Shown piece by piece: positions 1 to 8,678 of a DNA stretch of 64,000 bases. This DNA is from Streptosporangium brasiliense (GTDB lineage: Bacteria > Actinomycetota > Actinomycetes > Streptosporangiales > Streptosporangiaceae): the NCBI RefSeq assembly GCF_030811595.1, contig NZ_JAUSRB010000002.1:4154001-4218000 (forward strand). Reading direction: 5' to 3'. The notes beneath the pieces are model-generated. The model was not told where the DNA came from. It worked only from the letters and a program-made list of their open reading frames with translations, and made no database searches. Position numbers and translations under genes: made by a program. The stretch's first letter is position 1; each line of letters begins with the position of its first letter.

Positions 1-1026
1 GATCAGGGCGCCGCCGTTCCGCAGCCGGTTGCCTGTGATGCCCAGGACCCGGCGGAACCAGGCGTTGCCCGCCAGGAACAGCGCGACGCCCACGGCCAGG
101 GTGACGGCGGCGGAGGGCTTCAGCGGATCGACCGGGTGGCCGATCAGCTTCTTGACCCCGGCGGCGACCGCGACGACGCCCAGCAGAATCGGGATGTGGG
201 CGTAGAAGTAGGCGCCGAGGATCAGCCGGGTGCGCCGGACCGGCTCGGCCCCGGCCAGAGCGTGCTCGGCGCGCGGCTCGTCGTCCCCGCCGAAGTAGAT
301 CCACCACAGGCAGGCCGTCAGCGCGAGGCCGAGTGTCGCCGCCAGGCCGAGGGTGAAGCCGATGTGCAGCCCCTTGGCGCCGATGCCGATCGCCACGATC
401 GACTCGCCGAGCACCACGATCACCAGCAGGCCGTGGCGCTCGACGATGTGAGCGGCCTTGAGGGCGAAGCCCTTCTGCCCGATGAAGTAGGGGCTGCCCC
501 ACAGCAGCAGCACCGCGGCACCCCAGAGCAGATAGTTGTACGGCGCGCCGACGAAGCTCGCCACGCCGATCAGCGCGACCCCGCAGAGGTTGAACGGGAT
601 CACCCTGGCGAAGGCCGAGGTGGCCTGGAGGTACAGCCCGGCGTGGACGGTGATCAGCAGCAGGTAGCCGATCGCGAACGCCACGCCGTCACCGTCGAAC
701 ACCGACGGGATCGACAGCGCGACGATCATGAAACCGGCCATGCCCAGCAGGGTCAGCACCCGGCGGGCGGGCCGTACCGGGGGGACGACGTTGGTCAGCC
801 AGGCGTAGCCCGCGTACATCCACCAGATGACGCCGAACACCAGCAGCACGCGCAGCGCGCCCTCGAGGGGCCGGCCGTCCTGCAGTCCGTCCGCCAGAAG
901 GCTGGTGAGCTGGGTGACGGTGAAGACGAAGACCAGGTCGAAGAAGAGTTCAAGTGTGGAGACGCGGAGCTCACCCTCCGCGGGGGCGGGTTCGACCCGC
1001 TCGGTGAACCAGCCGGGCAGACGCAT
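1..1026 (-). CDS. LtrA family membrane protein, 3' part cut by window edge
   Basis: The reading frame starts at an ATG (1026) and runs off the left edge after 342 codons without a stop. The start of the protein reads MRLPGWFTERVEPAP followed by ELFFDLVFVFTVTQL, the hallmark N-terminal motif of the low-temperature-requirement A (LtrA) family. A series of hydrophobic segments follows (about 9-10 in the visible part), including GLLVIVVLGESIVAIG, another conserved LtrA stretch. LtrA proteins are polytopic inner-membrane proteins of unclear biochemical role; the name comes from a Listeria cold phenotype. No strong Shine-Dalgarno sequence precedes the ATG, so an upstream start remains possible. It lies downstream of the DoxX gene on the same strand, 258 bp away across an 18-bp tandem repeat. 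Confidence 0.85.
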   Translation of the reverse strand, partial: MRLPGWFTERVEPAPAEGELRVSTLELFFDLVFVFTVTQLTSLLADGLQDGRPLEGALRVLLVFGVIWWMYAGYAWLTNVVPPVRPARRVLTLLGMAGFMIVALSIPSVFDGDGVAFAIGYLLLITVHAGLYLQATSAFARVIPFNLCGVALIGVASFVGAPYNYLLWGAAVLLLWGSPYFIGQKGFALKAAHIVERHGLLVIVVLGESIVAIGIGAKGLHIGFTLGLAATLGLALTACLWWIYFGGDDEPRAEHALAGAEPVRRTRLILGAYFYAHIPILLGVVAVAAGVKKLIGHPVDPLKPSAAVTLAVGVALFLAGNAWFRRVLGITGNRLRNGGALI

Positions 1027-1197
1027 GCGCCCATTGTGGGGAATCAGCCGACCGTTATGTGTGTATACGGAGTTAATTATGCGGACAGCGTGATCATGTT
1101 CTCCGGTGGATCCGCCGAGCCCGGCCCGGAGCCGTGGCGAGACTGTCACCGGCGCCGAGGCAGCCCCCCCGCCCTGATGGGGCGGTTCCCCCTCTCC

Positions 1198-1287
1198 GGA
1201 CCTGCGTCCGCCTCCCGATCCGCGTCCGCCTCCGGACCTGCATCCTTCCCCGGATCCGCTTCCGTCCCCGGACCCGCGTCCCCCTCA
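1198..1287. repeat. Five-copy 18-bp tandem repeat
   Basis: Five consecutive copies with an exact 18-bp period start at 1198, 1216, 1234, 1252 and 1270. The consensus is GGAYCYGCRTCCGYCYCC. The last copy ends on the stop codon of the DoxX gene (1285-1287). The array occupies the spacer between the DoxX gene and the ltrA-like gene. Being a multiple of three it could have arisen from, or be captured into, the disordered tail coding region of DoxX. No other gene is seen in 1027-1284. Confidence 0.8.
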
Positions 1288-2055
1288 GGCGCCGTCGCCG
1301 TCCCGGGCGGGACCGTCCTTCTGCCCGGCCACCAGGGTGTCGGCGCCCTGGCCGGGGTGGGAGGCGGGCTCCGGCTCGCTCGCCGTGCTGCGGCGGCGCG
1401 CCCGGGGCGGGACGGCGGGGGACTCCGGGCCGTCCCCGCCGGGCTCGGCGCCGTCCGCCGGGGTGGTCCGGGCCGGCTTCCCGACCCTGCCTGCCCGCGC
1501 CGGCCGCTCCGCCCGGACCGCCGTCTCCGCCGGGGCGGACGGGGCGGGCGGGGAGGGCTGGGCGGGCCTGAGGGCCTCCGGCTCGCGCAGTGCGGCGATG
1601 ACGTCGTCGGCCTCGGCCTCGGCGGCGAAGTCCTCGGCGGCCTCGGCCTCGCGCCGCTTGATCACCACCATGTGGTCGACCGACAGGCGGCCCGCGCCGC
1701 CGACCGCCAGGAGGATGGAGGCCGCGCCGAGCGCCACGACCAGGTTGACGTCGCCGCCGGTCAGCGGCAGGCCCTGATCGCCGCTGGCCAGGACGAACAC
1801 GGCGACGGCCTCGGCGAACAGCAGCAGCCCGCAGGCCGGTACGGCGAGCCCGGCCACGAGCAGGGCTCCGCCGATGAGCTCCATGAGCATCGTGGTGGCG
1901 GCCCAGACGCCGGGGGCGGGGGCGCCCAGGGTGGCGAACTGGTCACCGGTGGCGGTCAGCCCCGCTTCCAGCTTGTGCCACCCGTTGGCGAAGAAGATCC
2001 CGCCCACCCCCAGCCTGGCGGCCAGGGCGGCGAGATCGTGGAGGGTTCGTCGCAC
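1285..2055 (-). CDS. DoxX family membrane protein with disordered C-terminal tail
   Basis: 256 aa with a GTG start preceded by GAGGA. Residues 1-130 form four hydrophobic segments with the DoxX-type opening RLGVGGIFFANGWHKLEAG. DoxX/DoxD-like proteins are small four-helix membrane proteins, linked in some bacteria to thiosulfate:quinone oxidation or to a membrane-associated oxidoreductase complex. After the last helix comes an alanine/glutamate-rich stretch (EAEAAEDFAAEAEAD), then about 100 residues of Pro/Ala/Arg-rich low-complexity sequence, which is unusual for a family normally about 140-180 aa long. The tail is probably cytoplasmic and disordered. A five-copy 18-bp repeat begins at its stop codon, suggesting repeat-driven growth of the tail. 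The substrate is unknown. Confidence 0.85.
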   Translation of the reverse strand: MRRTLHDLAALAARLGVGGIFFANGWHKLEAGLTATGDQFATLGAPAPGVWAATTMLMELIGGALLVAGLAVPACGLLLFAEAVAVFVLASGDQGLPLTGGDVNLVVALGAASILLAVGGAGRLSVDHMVVIKRREAEAAEDFAAEAEADDVIAALREPEALRPAQPSPPAPSAPAETAVRAERPARAGRVGKPARTTPADGAEPGGDGPESPAVPPRARRRSTASEPEPASHPGQGADTLVAGQKDGPARDGDGA

Positions 2056-2123
2056 GGTTCCTCATTCTGGTCAGATTCCCCGTTCTTGCCCATAGATGAC
2101 CGCGCGGCGGCTGTCCAAACCCG

Positions 2124-3680
2124 TCAGTCGGAGCTGTCCTGGTCAGCGGATCGGCGGGGGACCAGGAGCGCCACCGCCGTGGCGGTCGCGCCCAGCAGGA
2201 ACACGCTCACCACCAGCGTGGTGTGCAGTCCGGAGACGAACGCGACGCGGGCCGCGGCCAGCAGCGCGCTCCCTCCGGCGCCGCCGATCTCCTGTGCCGC
2301 GTGCGCGGCGGCGGCCAGCGACTGGCGGGCCAGGGTCATCAGCTCGGGGGAGACGCCCGCGACCGGGCCCAGCGAGGGCGCGTAGACGATGGTGGTGATC
2401 GTGCCCAGGACCGCCACCCCCAGCCCGGCGCCGAGCTCGTAGGCGGTCTCCTCGATCGCGGCGGCGCCGCCCGCCCGCGACTCGGGGGTGGACGACATGA
2501 TCGTGTCGGAGGCGGCCAGCAGGGTGACCTGGATGCCGAAGCCGATGCCGACGAAGCAGAGCGCCAGCACCACCGGGTGCGGCTCGGTCCCCCAGCCCAG
2601 CGGGGGGAGCAGGGACAGGGTGGTCAGCGCGAGGCCGCCGCTCATCGTGGCGCGCAGCCCGACCCGGCGCAGCAACTGCGCGCCGGCGAGGCCGCCCGCG
2701 ACGGCGGCGATCATCAGCGGGAGCATGCGGACCGCGGCCGCGAGCGGGCTGTCGCCGAGCACGAGCTGCAGATACTGGGCGAGCATCAGCTCCAGCCCGA
2801 CCAGCGCGAAGACCGTCAGCAGCACGGCGGCCACCCCGACGGAGAACGCCCGCCGCCGGAACAGGCCGAGGTCGAGCAGGGGGAAGGGCAGCCGCCGCTG
2901 CCTGCGCACGAACCAGGTCAGCAGCCCGGCCCCGCACAGGAACGCCACCGCCCCGCCCGGATGGCCCGACCCCGCCTCCTTCAGGCCGAAGGCCAGCGAG
3001 AGGATGCCGAGCACGGACAGCAGCGCGCTGGGCGCGTCCCACGGCTGTGAGGCGCGCCGGCGTGACTCGGGCAGGATCCTGGCGGCGGCGGGCAGCAGCA
3101 CCAGCAGGATCGGCACGTTGATCAGGAAGACGGCGCCCCACCAGAAGTGCTCGACGAGCAGGCCGCCGATGAGCGGTCCGACCGCGGCTCCGGCCGCCGC
3201 CACGGCGCTCCACACGCCCAGGGCGATCGCGCGTTCGCGCCGGTCGGTGAAGACCTGCCGGATGATGGAGAGCGTGGCAGGCATGATCATCGCGCCACCG
3301 ACGCCGAGGAAGGCCCGCGCGGTGATGAGCGTGAGCGGGGTCGGCGCGAACGCGGCCGCCGCGGAGGCGGCGCCGAAGACGAGGTAACCGGCCAGCACCA
3401 GGCGTTTGCGCCCGTAGCGGTCGCCGAGCGTGCCGAAGGTCAGCAGTAGCGGCGCGACCACCAGCGAGTAGACGTCGATGATCCACAGCAGTTCCACCGA
3501 GCTCGGTTCGAGCGCGGCGGTCAGCGCCGGGACCGCGATGTGCAGGACGGTGGCGTCCACCGCGATCAGCAGGAGACTGAAGCAGAGAAGTATCAGGACC
3601 GGCCAGCGGCCGGCCCCGCGCGCCCGCGGATCGTTTCCGTCGAGTGTGGCGCCGGCCACGAACCCCATGGTGGTGGTCAT
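2124..3680 (-). CDS. MFS drug exporter, DHA2 (14-helix) family
   Basis: 518 aa, ATG start. The N-terminal half has the DHA2 signatures: an acidic residue in helix 1 (LLIAVDATVLHIAVPAL), motif A after helix 2 (GTLGDRYGRKRLVLAG) and motif C-like G/P-rich sequence in helix 5 (AAAGAAVGPLIGGLL). About 14 hydrophobic segments can be counted, as in QacA/EmrB-type proton-coupled multidrug exporters. No adjacent TetR/MarR regulator is present on either side, though the 230-bp divergent region upstream contains a perfect 12-bp palindrome that could bind a regulator encoded elsewhere. The substrate cannot be told from sequence. Confidence 0.9.
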   Translation of the reverse strand: MTTTMGFVAGATLDGNDPRARGAGRWPVLILLCFSLLLIAVDATVLHIAVPALTAALEPSSVELLWIIDVYSLVVAPLLLTFGTLGDRYGRKRLVLAGYLVFGAASAAAAFAPTPLTLITARAFLGVGGAMIMPATLSIIRQVFTDRRERAIALGVWSAVAAAGAAVGPLIGGLLVEHFWWGAVFLINVPILLVLLPAAARILPESRRRASQPWDAPSALLSVLGILSLAFGLKEAGSGHPGGAVAFLCGAGLLTWFVRRQRRLPFPLLDLGLFRRRAFSVGVAAVLLTVFALVGLELMLAQYLQLVLGDSPLAAAVRMLPLMIAAVAGGLAGAQLLRRVGLRATMSGGLALTTLSLLPPLGWGTEPHPVVLALCFVGIGFGIQVTLLAASDTIMSSTPESRAGGAAAIEETAYELGAGLGVAVLGTITTIVYAPSLGPVAGVSPELMTLARQSLAAAAHAAQEIGGAGGSALLAAARVAFVSGLHTTLVVSVFLLGATATAVALLVPRRSADQDSSD

Positions 3681-3808
3681 AGGCCGCTCAGGAGTTGCCA
3701 GCCTGGACGAACATGCGTCGCAGCTTAGGCGAAGTCGGGCACTGAATGAGACGGCATCGGACGATCGGGTTCACGCTGATATGCACATCCCGTGACAGCG
3801 CGCGCGAC

Positions 3809-3820
3809 CTCTCTAGAGAG
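3809..3820. promoter_or_regulatory. Palindrome in divergent promoter region
   Basis: A perfect 12-bp palindrome (CTCTCTAGAGAG) lies in the 230-bp divergent intergenic region between the MFS exporter (minus) and the TPR membrane gene (plus), in the only locally AT-richer stretch there. A nearby TATATC at about 3831 could be a -10 element. A repressor or activator site is a guess from position and symmetry only. Confidence 0.3.
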
Positions 3821-3910
3821 ATACAGGCATATATCCGCCATCTAGGCAAACGGTGATCGCGCACGGACCATGGCGGTCGTGGGGAGTCAGCGCAAGGCGC
3901 ATGAGCCGTC

Positions 3911-5773
3911 GTGGTGAGCGGTCCCGTCGGACAGGACTCCGCCGAGGTCCCGTCCCCGCTGGACCCCGGTGATCCGCGCGAATGGTGCGCCGCGGCCGTC
4001 GCCTGGCTGGGCCGTGACCAGCCGGAGGCCGCGCTGGAGGCCGCCCGTCAGGCGGTGGACCGCGACCCCCGGGCCGGAGCGGAGGCCGGCTGGGGATACC
4101 GCCTGGCCAGCCTCGCCTTCGAACGGCTCGGCCGCGACGCGGAGGCCGTGGCCGCCGCCGAGGAGGCCGTACGGCTGGCGCCCGGATCCTGGGCCGCGCG
4201 GCTGCGCCTGGGCACGGCCCTCCGCCGGGTGCCGGGACGCTGGCGGGAGTCGTGGGTCCAGGCGGTCAGGGCCGTCCGCTACGCGCCCGAGGAGCCCGAC
4301 CCGCACGTCCTCGTCGGCGATCTCGCGCTGCTGCGCGGCGAGCACCGCCGCGCCGAGAGCGCCTACCGCGACGCGCTGCGCCGCCTGGACGACCACCCCG
4401 GCGCCCGGGTCAACCTCGGCCTGGCCCTCCTGCGCTGGGAGCGGCCCCGGGGCCACCACGATCCCGCCTGGCCGGTCGACCCCCGCGAGACCGGCCGGGC
4501 CAGGCGGGCCATGGAGGTGTGGTCCCGGCAGGTCCGGGTCCTGCTGGCCGCCTCGCTCGCCGTGGTCGCCGCCGTGGCCTTCGGCCCCGGCATGGTCGCC
4601 GAGGCCAGGCTCGGCGGCGCGGCGGTGCTGGCCGCCGTGCTGGCGGTCACCCTCAGGCAGGCCCACCGGGTCAGGCTCTGGCCGTACGTCCCCGGCATGC
4701 TCGCCCGCGACCCGTGGCTCGGCATGTCCGTCTCGATCGCCCTGATCGCCGTCGCCGCCTACGTCGCGGCGATCGCCACCCTCCCCCGGGCGGTCCCCCC
4801 GTTCGTCTTCGGCCCGGCGTCGCCGGGCGGTGTGTGGGCGGTCCTGGCCGGGCTGGTCCTCCTCAACGGCGCGGCCGTGATCGTCCTGCGCGTGCTGATC
4901 GAGGCGTGGCGGGGGCGGCCGGTCAGGGCGCTGGCCGAGTTCACCGTGGCCCACCGGGACCGCACGGCCCGGCGGAACATCGACGTGACCCTCTGGCTGG
5001 TGGCGGGCCGCGCGTGGTCGGCGCTCGCCCTGACCGCGGGGGCGGCCCTGCTCCTGGACGGGCCGGGGTGGGCCTCCGCCGCGCCGGCCGTCCCGCTCGC
5101 GCTCGGCTGGGCGCACGCCAGGGGCGGGCTGGCCTCCTGCCTCCGCCAGGTGCTCGCCACGGACCGCTGGCTCAAGGTGGCGCTGGTCCTGCTGGTCGCC
5201 GCCTCCCTGGCGCTCGGCGCGGTGGCGGCGGTGTCGGCGCTGGGGCTCGCCGAGGTGCTGGGCGAGTGGTCCTGGTGGGCCGGGCTCGGGGCGCTGGCCG
5301 CGCTGGTGGCCGTCTTCGCCGCCAGGTCGGCCCGGGCGTGGTGGCGGGGCGTGCCGGGGCCGTGGCGGGCCTCCCTGATGATGTGCGAAAACTGCGGCTC
5401 CCGGCTGCCGGGCGACGTCAGGCCCCCGGTGCGGCTCAGCGGGCAGGTGCGCCGCGCCTTCACCCACGCCCGCGGCGTGGTGCTCGCCTACGCCGACCCC
5501 ACCGGGCCGCGCGCCCTGGCCGTCGGCTCGGTCAGCTCGGTCGGCCCGGGCGGCGAGCTCCGCCTGATCGCCGCCGACGACGCGTGGCAGGCGGCCGAGC
5601 GCGACCCGCGGGTGGCGGTGTTCGTCGCCGACCCGCTGGAACGCCGGTTCTGGGCCGAGGTGCGCGGCGTCGCGGTCGGCGACGCCGAGGCCGCCGTGCT
5701 CCGGGTCACCCCCGAGCACGTCGTGGTGGGCGAGTATCCGGGCCGCCATCAGGGCCGCCTGCGCCCCGGCTGA
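3911..5773 (+). CDS. TPR-containing multi-pass membrane protein with C-terminal split-barrel-like domain
   Basis: 620 aa, GTG start (a second GTG follows immediately). Residues about 25-175 form TPR-type helical repeats: alternating A/W/L patterns such as AALEAARQAVDRDP and AEAVAAAEEAVRLAPGSWAAR. Residues about 205-480 contain roughly eight hydrophobic segments. A short cysteine pair (MMCENCG) follows, and the last 120 residues resemble a small beta-barrel, with YADPTGPRALAVGSV and VAVFVADPLERRFWAEVRG vaguely like PNPOx-type split barrels. I do not recognise the full architecture. The next gene downstream encodes a membrane-anchored AAA+ ATPase; TPR plus CbbX-type AAA+ is the composition of EccA of type VII secretion, so the two may work as a pair, which is inference. 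The 254-bp gap to that gene is C/G-rich without another gene. Confidence 0.65.
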   Translation: MVSGPVGQDSAEVPSPLDPGDPREWCAAAVAWLGRDQPEAALEAARQAVDRDPRAGAEAGWGYRLASLAFERLGRDAEAVAAAEEAVRLAPGSWAARLRLGTALRRVPGRWRESWVQAVRAVRYAPEEPDPHVLVGDLALLRGEHRRAESAYRDALRRLDDHPGARVNLGLALLRWERPRGHHDPAWPVDPRETGRARRAMEVWSRQVRVLLAASLAVVAAVAFGPGMVAEARLGGAAVLAAVLAVTLRQAHRVRLWPYVPGMLARDPWLGMSVSIALIAVAAYVAAIATLPRAVPPFVFGPASPGGVWAVLAGLVLLNGAAVIVLRVLIEAWRGRPVRALAEFTVAHRDRTARRNIDVTLWLVAGRAWSALALTAGAALLLDGPGWASAAPAVPLALGWAHARGGLASCLRQVLATDRWLKVALVLLVAASLALGAVAAVSALGLAEVLGEWSWWAGLGALAALVAVFAARSARAWWRGVPGPWRASLMMCENCGSRLPGDVRPPVRLSGQVRRAFTHARGVVLAYADPTGPRALAVGSVSSVGPGGELRLIAADDAWQAAERDPRVAVFVADPLERRFWAEVRGVAVGDAEAAVLRVTPEHVVVGEYPGRHQGRLRPG

Positions 5774-6027
5774 CAGGCCCGGCGGGCCCCGTCGCCCGCG
5801 CCCGCGCCGCCCCTTCCCGGCCGGTGACATTCCCCTGCCCGGCCTCCGGCGGCGGCGGGGTGTCTCCCGGGTCGGGACACGCCCCCGGGGCCCGGTGCCC
5901 GGACCGTAGGATTCATCCGGTCTCATCCGTTTATCTGATCGTGCCGTACGGCGGCGTGGCGCGTTGCGCAGGCACGCGCAAACGTCTTCCCGGTGCGGTA
6001 TAACCGGGGGCGGACCGGGGAGGCGTG

Positions 6028-8370
6028 ATGCGGGAACCCGACAGGGCCCGGCCGGCGGGGCGCGCGGCGGCACGGGATGCGTTCGAACAAGTCAGGCTGC
6101 GTTATTTCCGGCTTTCACCGTTCCTGCGCAGAGTGATCTACGCCGCGCTGCTGATCGGGGCCGTCGTGCTGGCGCTGGGCATGGGCTGGTCGCCGCTCGA
6201 CGCCTTCCTCGTCGCGCTCGCCCTGCTCGCCTTCGCCGTGCTGACCCTGCGCTTCCCCCGCGGTGCCGCCACCTTGGTGGTGGTGGCCGCCTGGGCGCTG
6301 TTCCTGCCGGTCCTCCAGAGCCTGTACGGCGGCGTGCGGCCGCCCTCCACGGCGCTGCTGCTGCTGGCCGTCCTGGTGGCCGGGGCCGCGCACCTCATCC
6401 GCTGGGTCCCCCCGTGGCTGACCACGCTCATGGCGCTGGCCCCCGCCGCGGTGGCCGCCCTCGCGCTGGCCCCGGTGTCGCCGGCCGTCGCCCTGTGGGC
6501 CGCGTACGGCGTGGCGGCCGCGGTGCTGGTCCACCGCTTCGTCCAGGCCCGTCAGGTCAGGGCCGCGCTGGCGGGGGCCGAGCAGCCGGCCCGGCTCCGG
6601 GCCCGCGAGGGCGGGCAGCAGGCCGCCGCCTCCGGTGAGCGGGCCGCGCCGCCGCCGATCTCGGTGGAGGAGGCCCTCGGCGAGCTCGACAGCATGATCG
6701 GCCTGGCGCCGGTGAAGGAGCAGGTGCGTTCCATCGCCGCCTCGATCGAGGCCTCCCGGCTGCGCAGGGAGGCGGGATACACCACCGATCCGCCGATGCG
6801 GCACTTCGTCTTCGTCGGCCCGCCGGGCACCGGGAAGACCAGCGTGGCCAGGACCGTGGCGAAGATCTTCTACGCGTTCGGCCTGCTGGAGACGCCCTAC
6901 GTGGTGGAGGCCCAGCGGGCCGACCTCGTGGGCGAATACCTCGGGGCCACCGCGATCAAGACCAACGAGCTGGTGGACCGCGCGCTCGGCGGGGTGCTGT
7001 TCATCGACGAGGCCTACAGCCTGATCAACTCCGGCGACGGCCAGCCCGACCGTTTCGGCTCCGAGGCCGTGCAGACGCTGCTGAAGCGGGCCGAGGACGA
7101 CCGCGACCGCCTGATCGTCATCCTGGCCGGATACGAGAAGGAGATGTCGGCCTTCCTGTCGTCCAACCCCGGCCTGTCGAGCCGGTTCTCCGGGCGGGTC
7201 CGCTTCCCCAGCTACCTGCCGCAGGAGCTGCTGCAGATCACCGAGCTGCTGCAGCGGCGGCGCGGCGACCGGATGGCCGAGGACGCCGCGCCCGCGCTGC
7301 TGGCCCGCTTCGAAGACGTGCACCGGCGCGCGATCGTCGACGAGCTGGGCAACGCCCGGTTCGTGCGCAGCCTCGTGGAGGCCGCCGCCCAGGCCCGGGA
7401 CGTACGGGTGGTGGGCGCGGGCGGCTCACCCACCACCGAGGACCTGGTGACCACCTCCGCCCAGGACGTCGCCAAGGCCTTCGACGAGCTCACCGTCCGC
7501 TTCCGGGGCTACCAGGCCACGCCCAGCCTGGAGGAGGCGCTCGCCGACCTGGACCGGATGGCCGGTCTGGAGCCGGTCAAGCGGCAGGTGCACGCGATCA
7601 CCGCACAGCTCAAGGTGGCCAGGATGCGCCAGGAGCGGGGCCTGCCGACCCCGCCGCAGATGCGGCACTTCGTCTTCGCCGGGCCGCCGGGCACCGGCAA
7701 GACCACGGTGGCCCGCATCCTGGGCCGCATCTTCGCCGCGCTGGGGCTGCTCACCCAGCCCGACGTGGTGGAGGCCCAGCGGGCCGACCTGGTCGGCCAG
7801 CACCTCGGGGCCACCGCGATCAAGACCAACGAGCTGGTGGACCGCGCGCTCGGCGGGGTGCTGTTCATCGACGAGGCCTACAGCCTGGTCAACCCCGGCT
7901 ACGCCGGGGGCGACGCCTTCGGCTCCGAGGCCGTGCAGACGCTGCTGAAGCGGGCCGAGGACGACCGCGACCGCCTGGTGGTCATCCTGGCCGGATACGG
8001 ACGCGAGATGGACGGGTTCCTGGCGGCCAACCCCGGCCTGGCCAGCAGGTTCGACCAGCGCGTGCTGTTCCCCTCCTATCAGCCGGGCGAGCTCGCCGAG
8101 ATCGCCGAGCTGCTCGCCGGACGGTCGGGCGACCGGTTCGACGAGGCCGCCCGCCGGGACCTGGCCGAGGTGTTCGCCTGGGTCTGCGGCGAGGGCCTGA
8201 TCGACGGCCTCGGCAACGGCCGGTTCGCGCGCTCGCTGTTCGAGCGCGCCGCGATGCGCCGTGACGTGCGCCTGGCCGCCCAGCTCGGCGGCACCGCCAG
8301 CGCCGCCGACCTGACCACGATCACCAGCGCCGACCTGCGCGCCGCCGTGGACGAACTCGCCGGACGCTGA
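6028..8370 (+). CDS. Membrane-anchored tandem AAA+ ATPase (CbbX/SpoVK type)
   Basis: 780 aa from ATG 6028, with GGGGAGG ending four bases before it; a GTG at 6025 is the alternative start. The N-terminal 190 residues hold about four transmembrane segments followed by an Ala/Arg-rich linker. Two very similar AAA+ modules follow. Each begins with a conserved pre-domain (SMIGLAPVKEQV and RMAGLEPVKRQV). Each then has a Walker A GPPGTGKT (about residues 265 and 550), a block EAQRADLVGxxLGATAIKTN, a Walker B VLFIDEAYSL and a shared VQTLLKRAEDDRDRL. This is the CbbX/SpoVK/EccA clade of AAA+ ATPases, hexameric remodellers; two tandem modules on a membrane anchor point to a membrane-localised remodelling machine. 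The near-identical module sequences suggest a recent internal duplication. The substrate is unknown. Confidence 0.85.
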   Translation: MREPDRARPAGRAAARDAFEQVRLRYFRLSPFLRRVIYAALLIGAVVLALGMGWSPLDAFLVALALLAFAVLTLRFPRGAATLVVVAAWALFLPVLQSLYGGVRPPSTALLLLAVLVAGAAHLIRWVPPWLTTLMALAPAAVAALALAPVSPAVALWAAYGVAAAVLVHRFVQARQVRAALAGAEQPARLRAREGGQQAAASGERAAPPPISVEEALGELDSMIGLAPVKEQVRSIAASIEASRLRREAGYTTDPPMRHFVFVGPPGTGKTSVARTVAKIFYAFGLLETPYVVEAQRADLVGEYLGATAIKTNELVDRALGGVLFIDEAYSLINSGDGQPDRFGSEAVQTLLKRAEDDRDRLIVILAGYEKEMSAFLSSNPGLSSRFSGRVRFPSYLPQELLQITELLQRRRGDRMAEDAAPALLARFEDVHRRAIVDELGNARFVRSLVEAAAQARDVRVVGAGGSPTTEDLVTTSAQDVAKAFDELTVRFRGYQATPSLEEALADLDRMAGLEPVKRQVHAITAQLKVARMRQERGLPTPPQMRHFVFAGPPGTGKTTVARILGRIFAALGLLTQPDVVEAQRADLVGQHLGATAIKTNELVDRALGGVLFIDEAYSLVNPGYAGGDAFGSEAVQTLLKRAEDDRDRLVVILAGYGREMDGFLAANPGLASRFDQRVLFPSYQPGELAEIAELLAGRSGDRFDEAARRDLAEVFAWVCGEGLIDGLGNGRFARSLFERAAMRRDVRLAAQLGGTASAADLTTITSADLRAAVDELAGR

Positions 8371-8491
8371 CCCACGCGCCGGAGGCTGACCCGCGCCGCC
8401 GGGCACTGACCCGTGCGCCGCCGGATGCCGACCCGTGCGCCGTCGGGCGCTGACCCGCGCCGCCGGATGCTGACCCGTGCGCCGCCGGGCC
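8367..8491. repeat. Degenerate 19-22-bp tandem repeat after the AAA+ gene
   Basis: Six units built on CTGACCCGYGCGCCGCCGG start at 8367, 8386, 8406, 8428, 8450 and 8470. The first begins inside the stop codon of the AAA+ gene (TGA 8368-8370). A further related ATGACCCGCGCGCC lies at 8506. Every unit carries a TGA preceded by C, A or similar, so several units repeat the end of the gene, as if the 3' end had been tandemly copied by slippage. No hairpin terminator was found in it. Confidence 0.75.
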
Positions 8492-8678
8492 GGATCCGGT
8501 GGCCGATGACCCGCGCGCCGCGGGCGCGGGGCCGCCGGGCGAGGACCCGGCGCCCGTGGAGCGGGGCGGACACCGCACTTGACCGAGATCGCACCCCTGA
8601 TTGAGCACTCCCTGTAGTTGAGTGGACGCAACATGTAGCAGGATGGCCACCGACAGCAGGGAGCGCGGAGGGGGGACG

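Noticed and set aside
136..2385. Long plus-strand open frame of 749 residues
   Set aside because: Antisense to ltrA, doxX and the MFS gene; composition Asp/Arg/Gly/Pro-rich without domains, typical of the GC-rich shadow frame.
3887..6073. 728-residue minus-strand open frame
   Set aside because: Antisense to the TPR membrane gene; GHR/DRxG-rich noise with no ribosome site.
8579..8660. TTGACC before the DppB gene as a promoter
   Set aside because: No acceptable -10 at 16-19 bp spacing.
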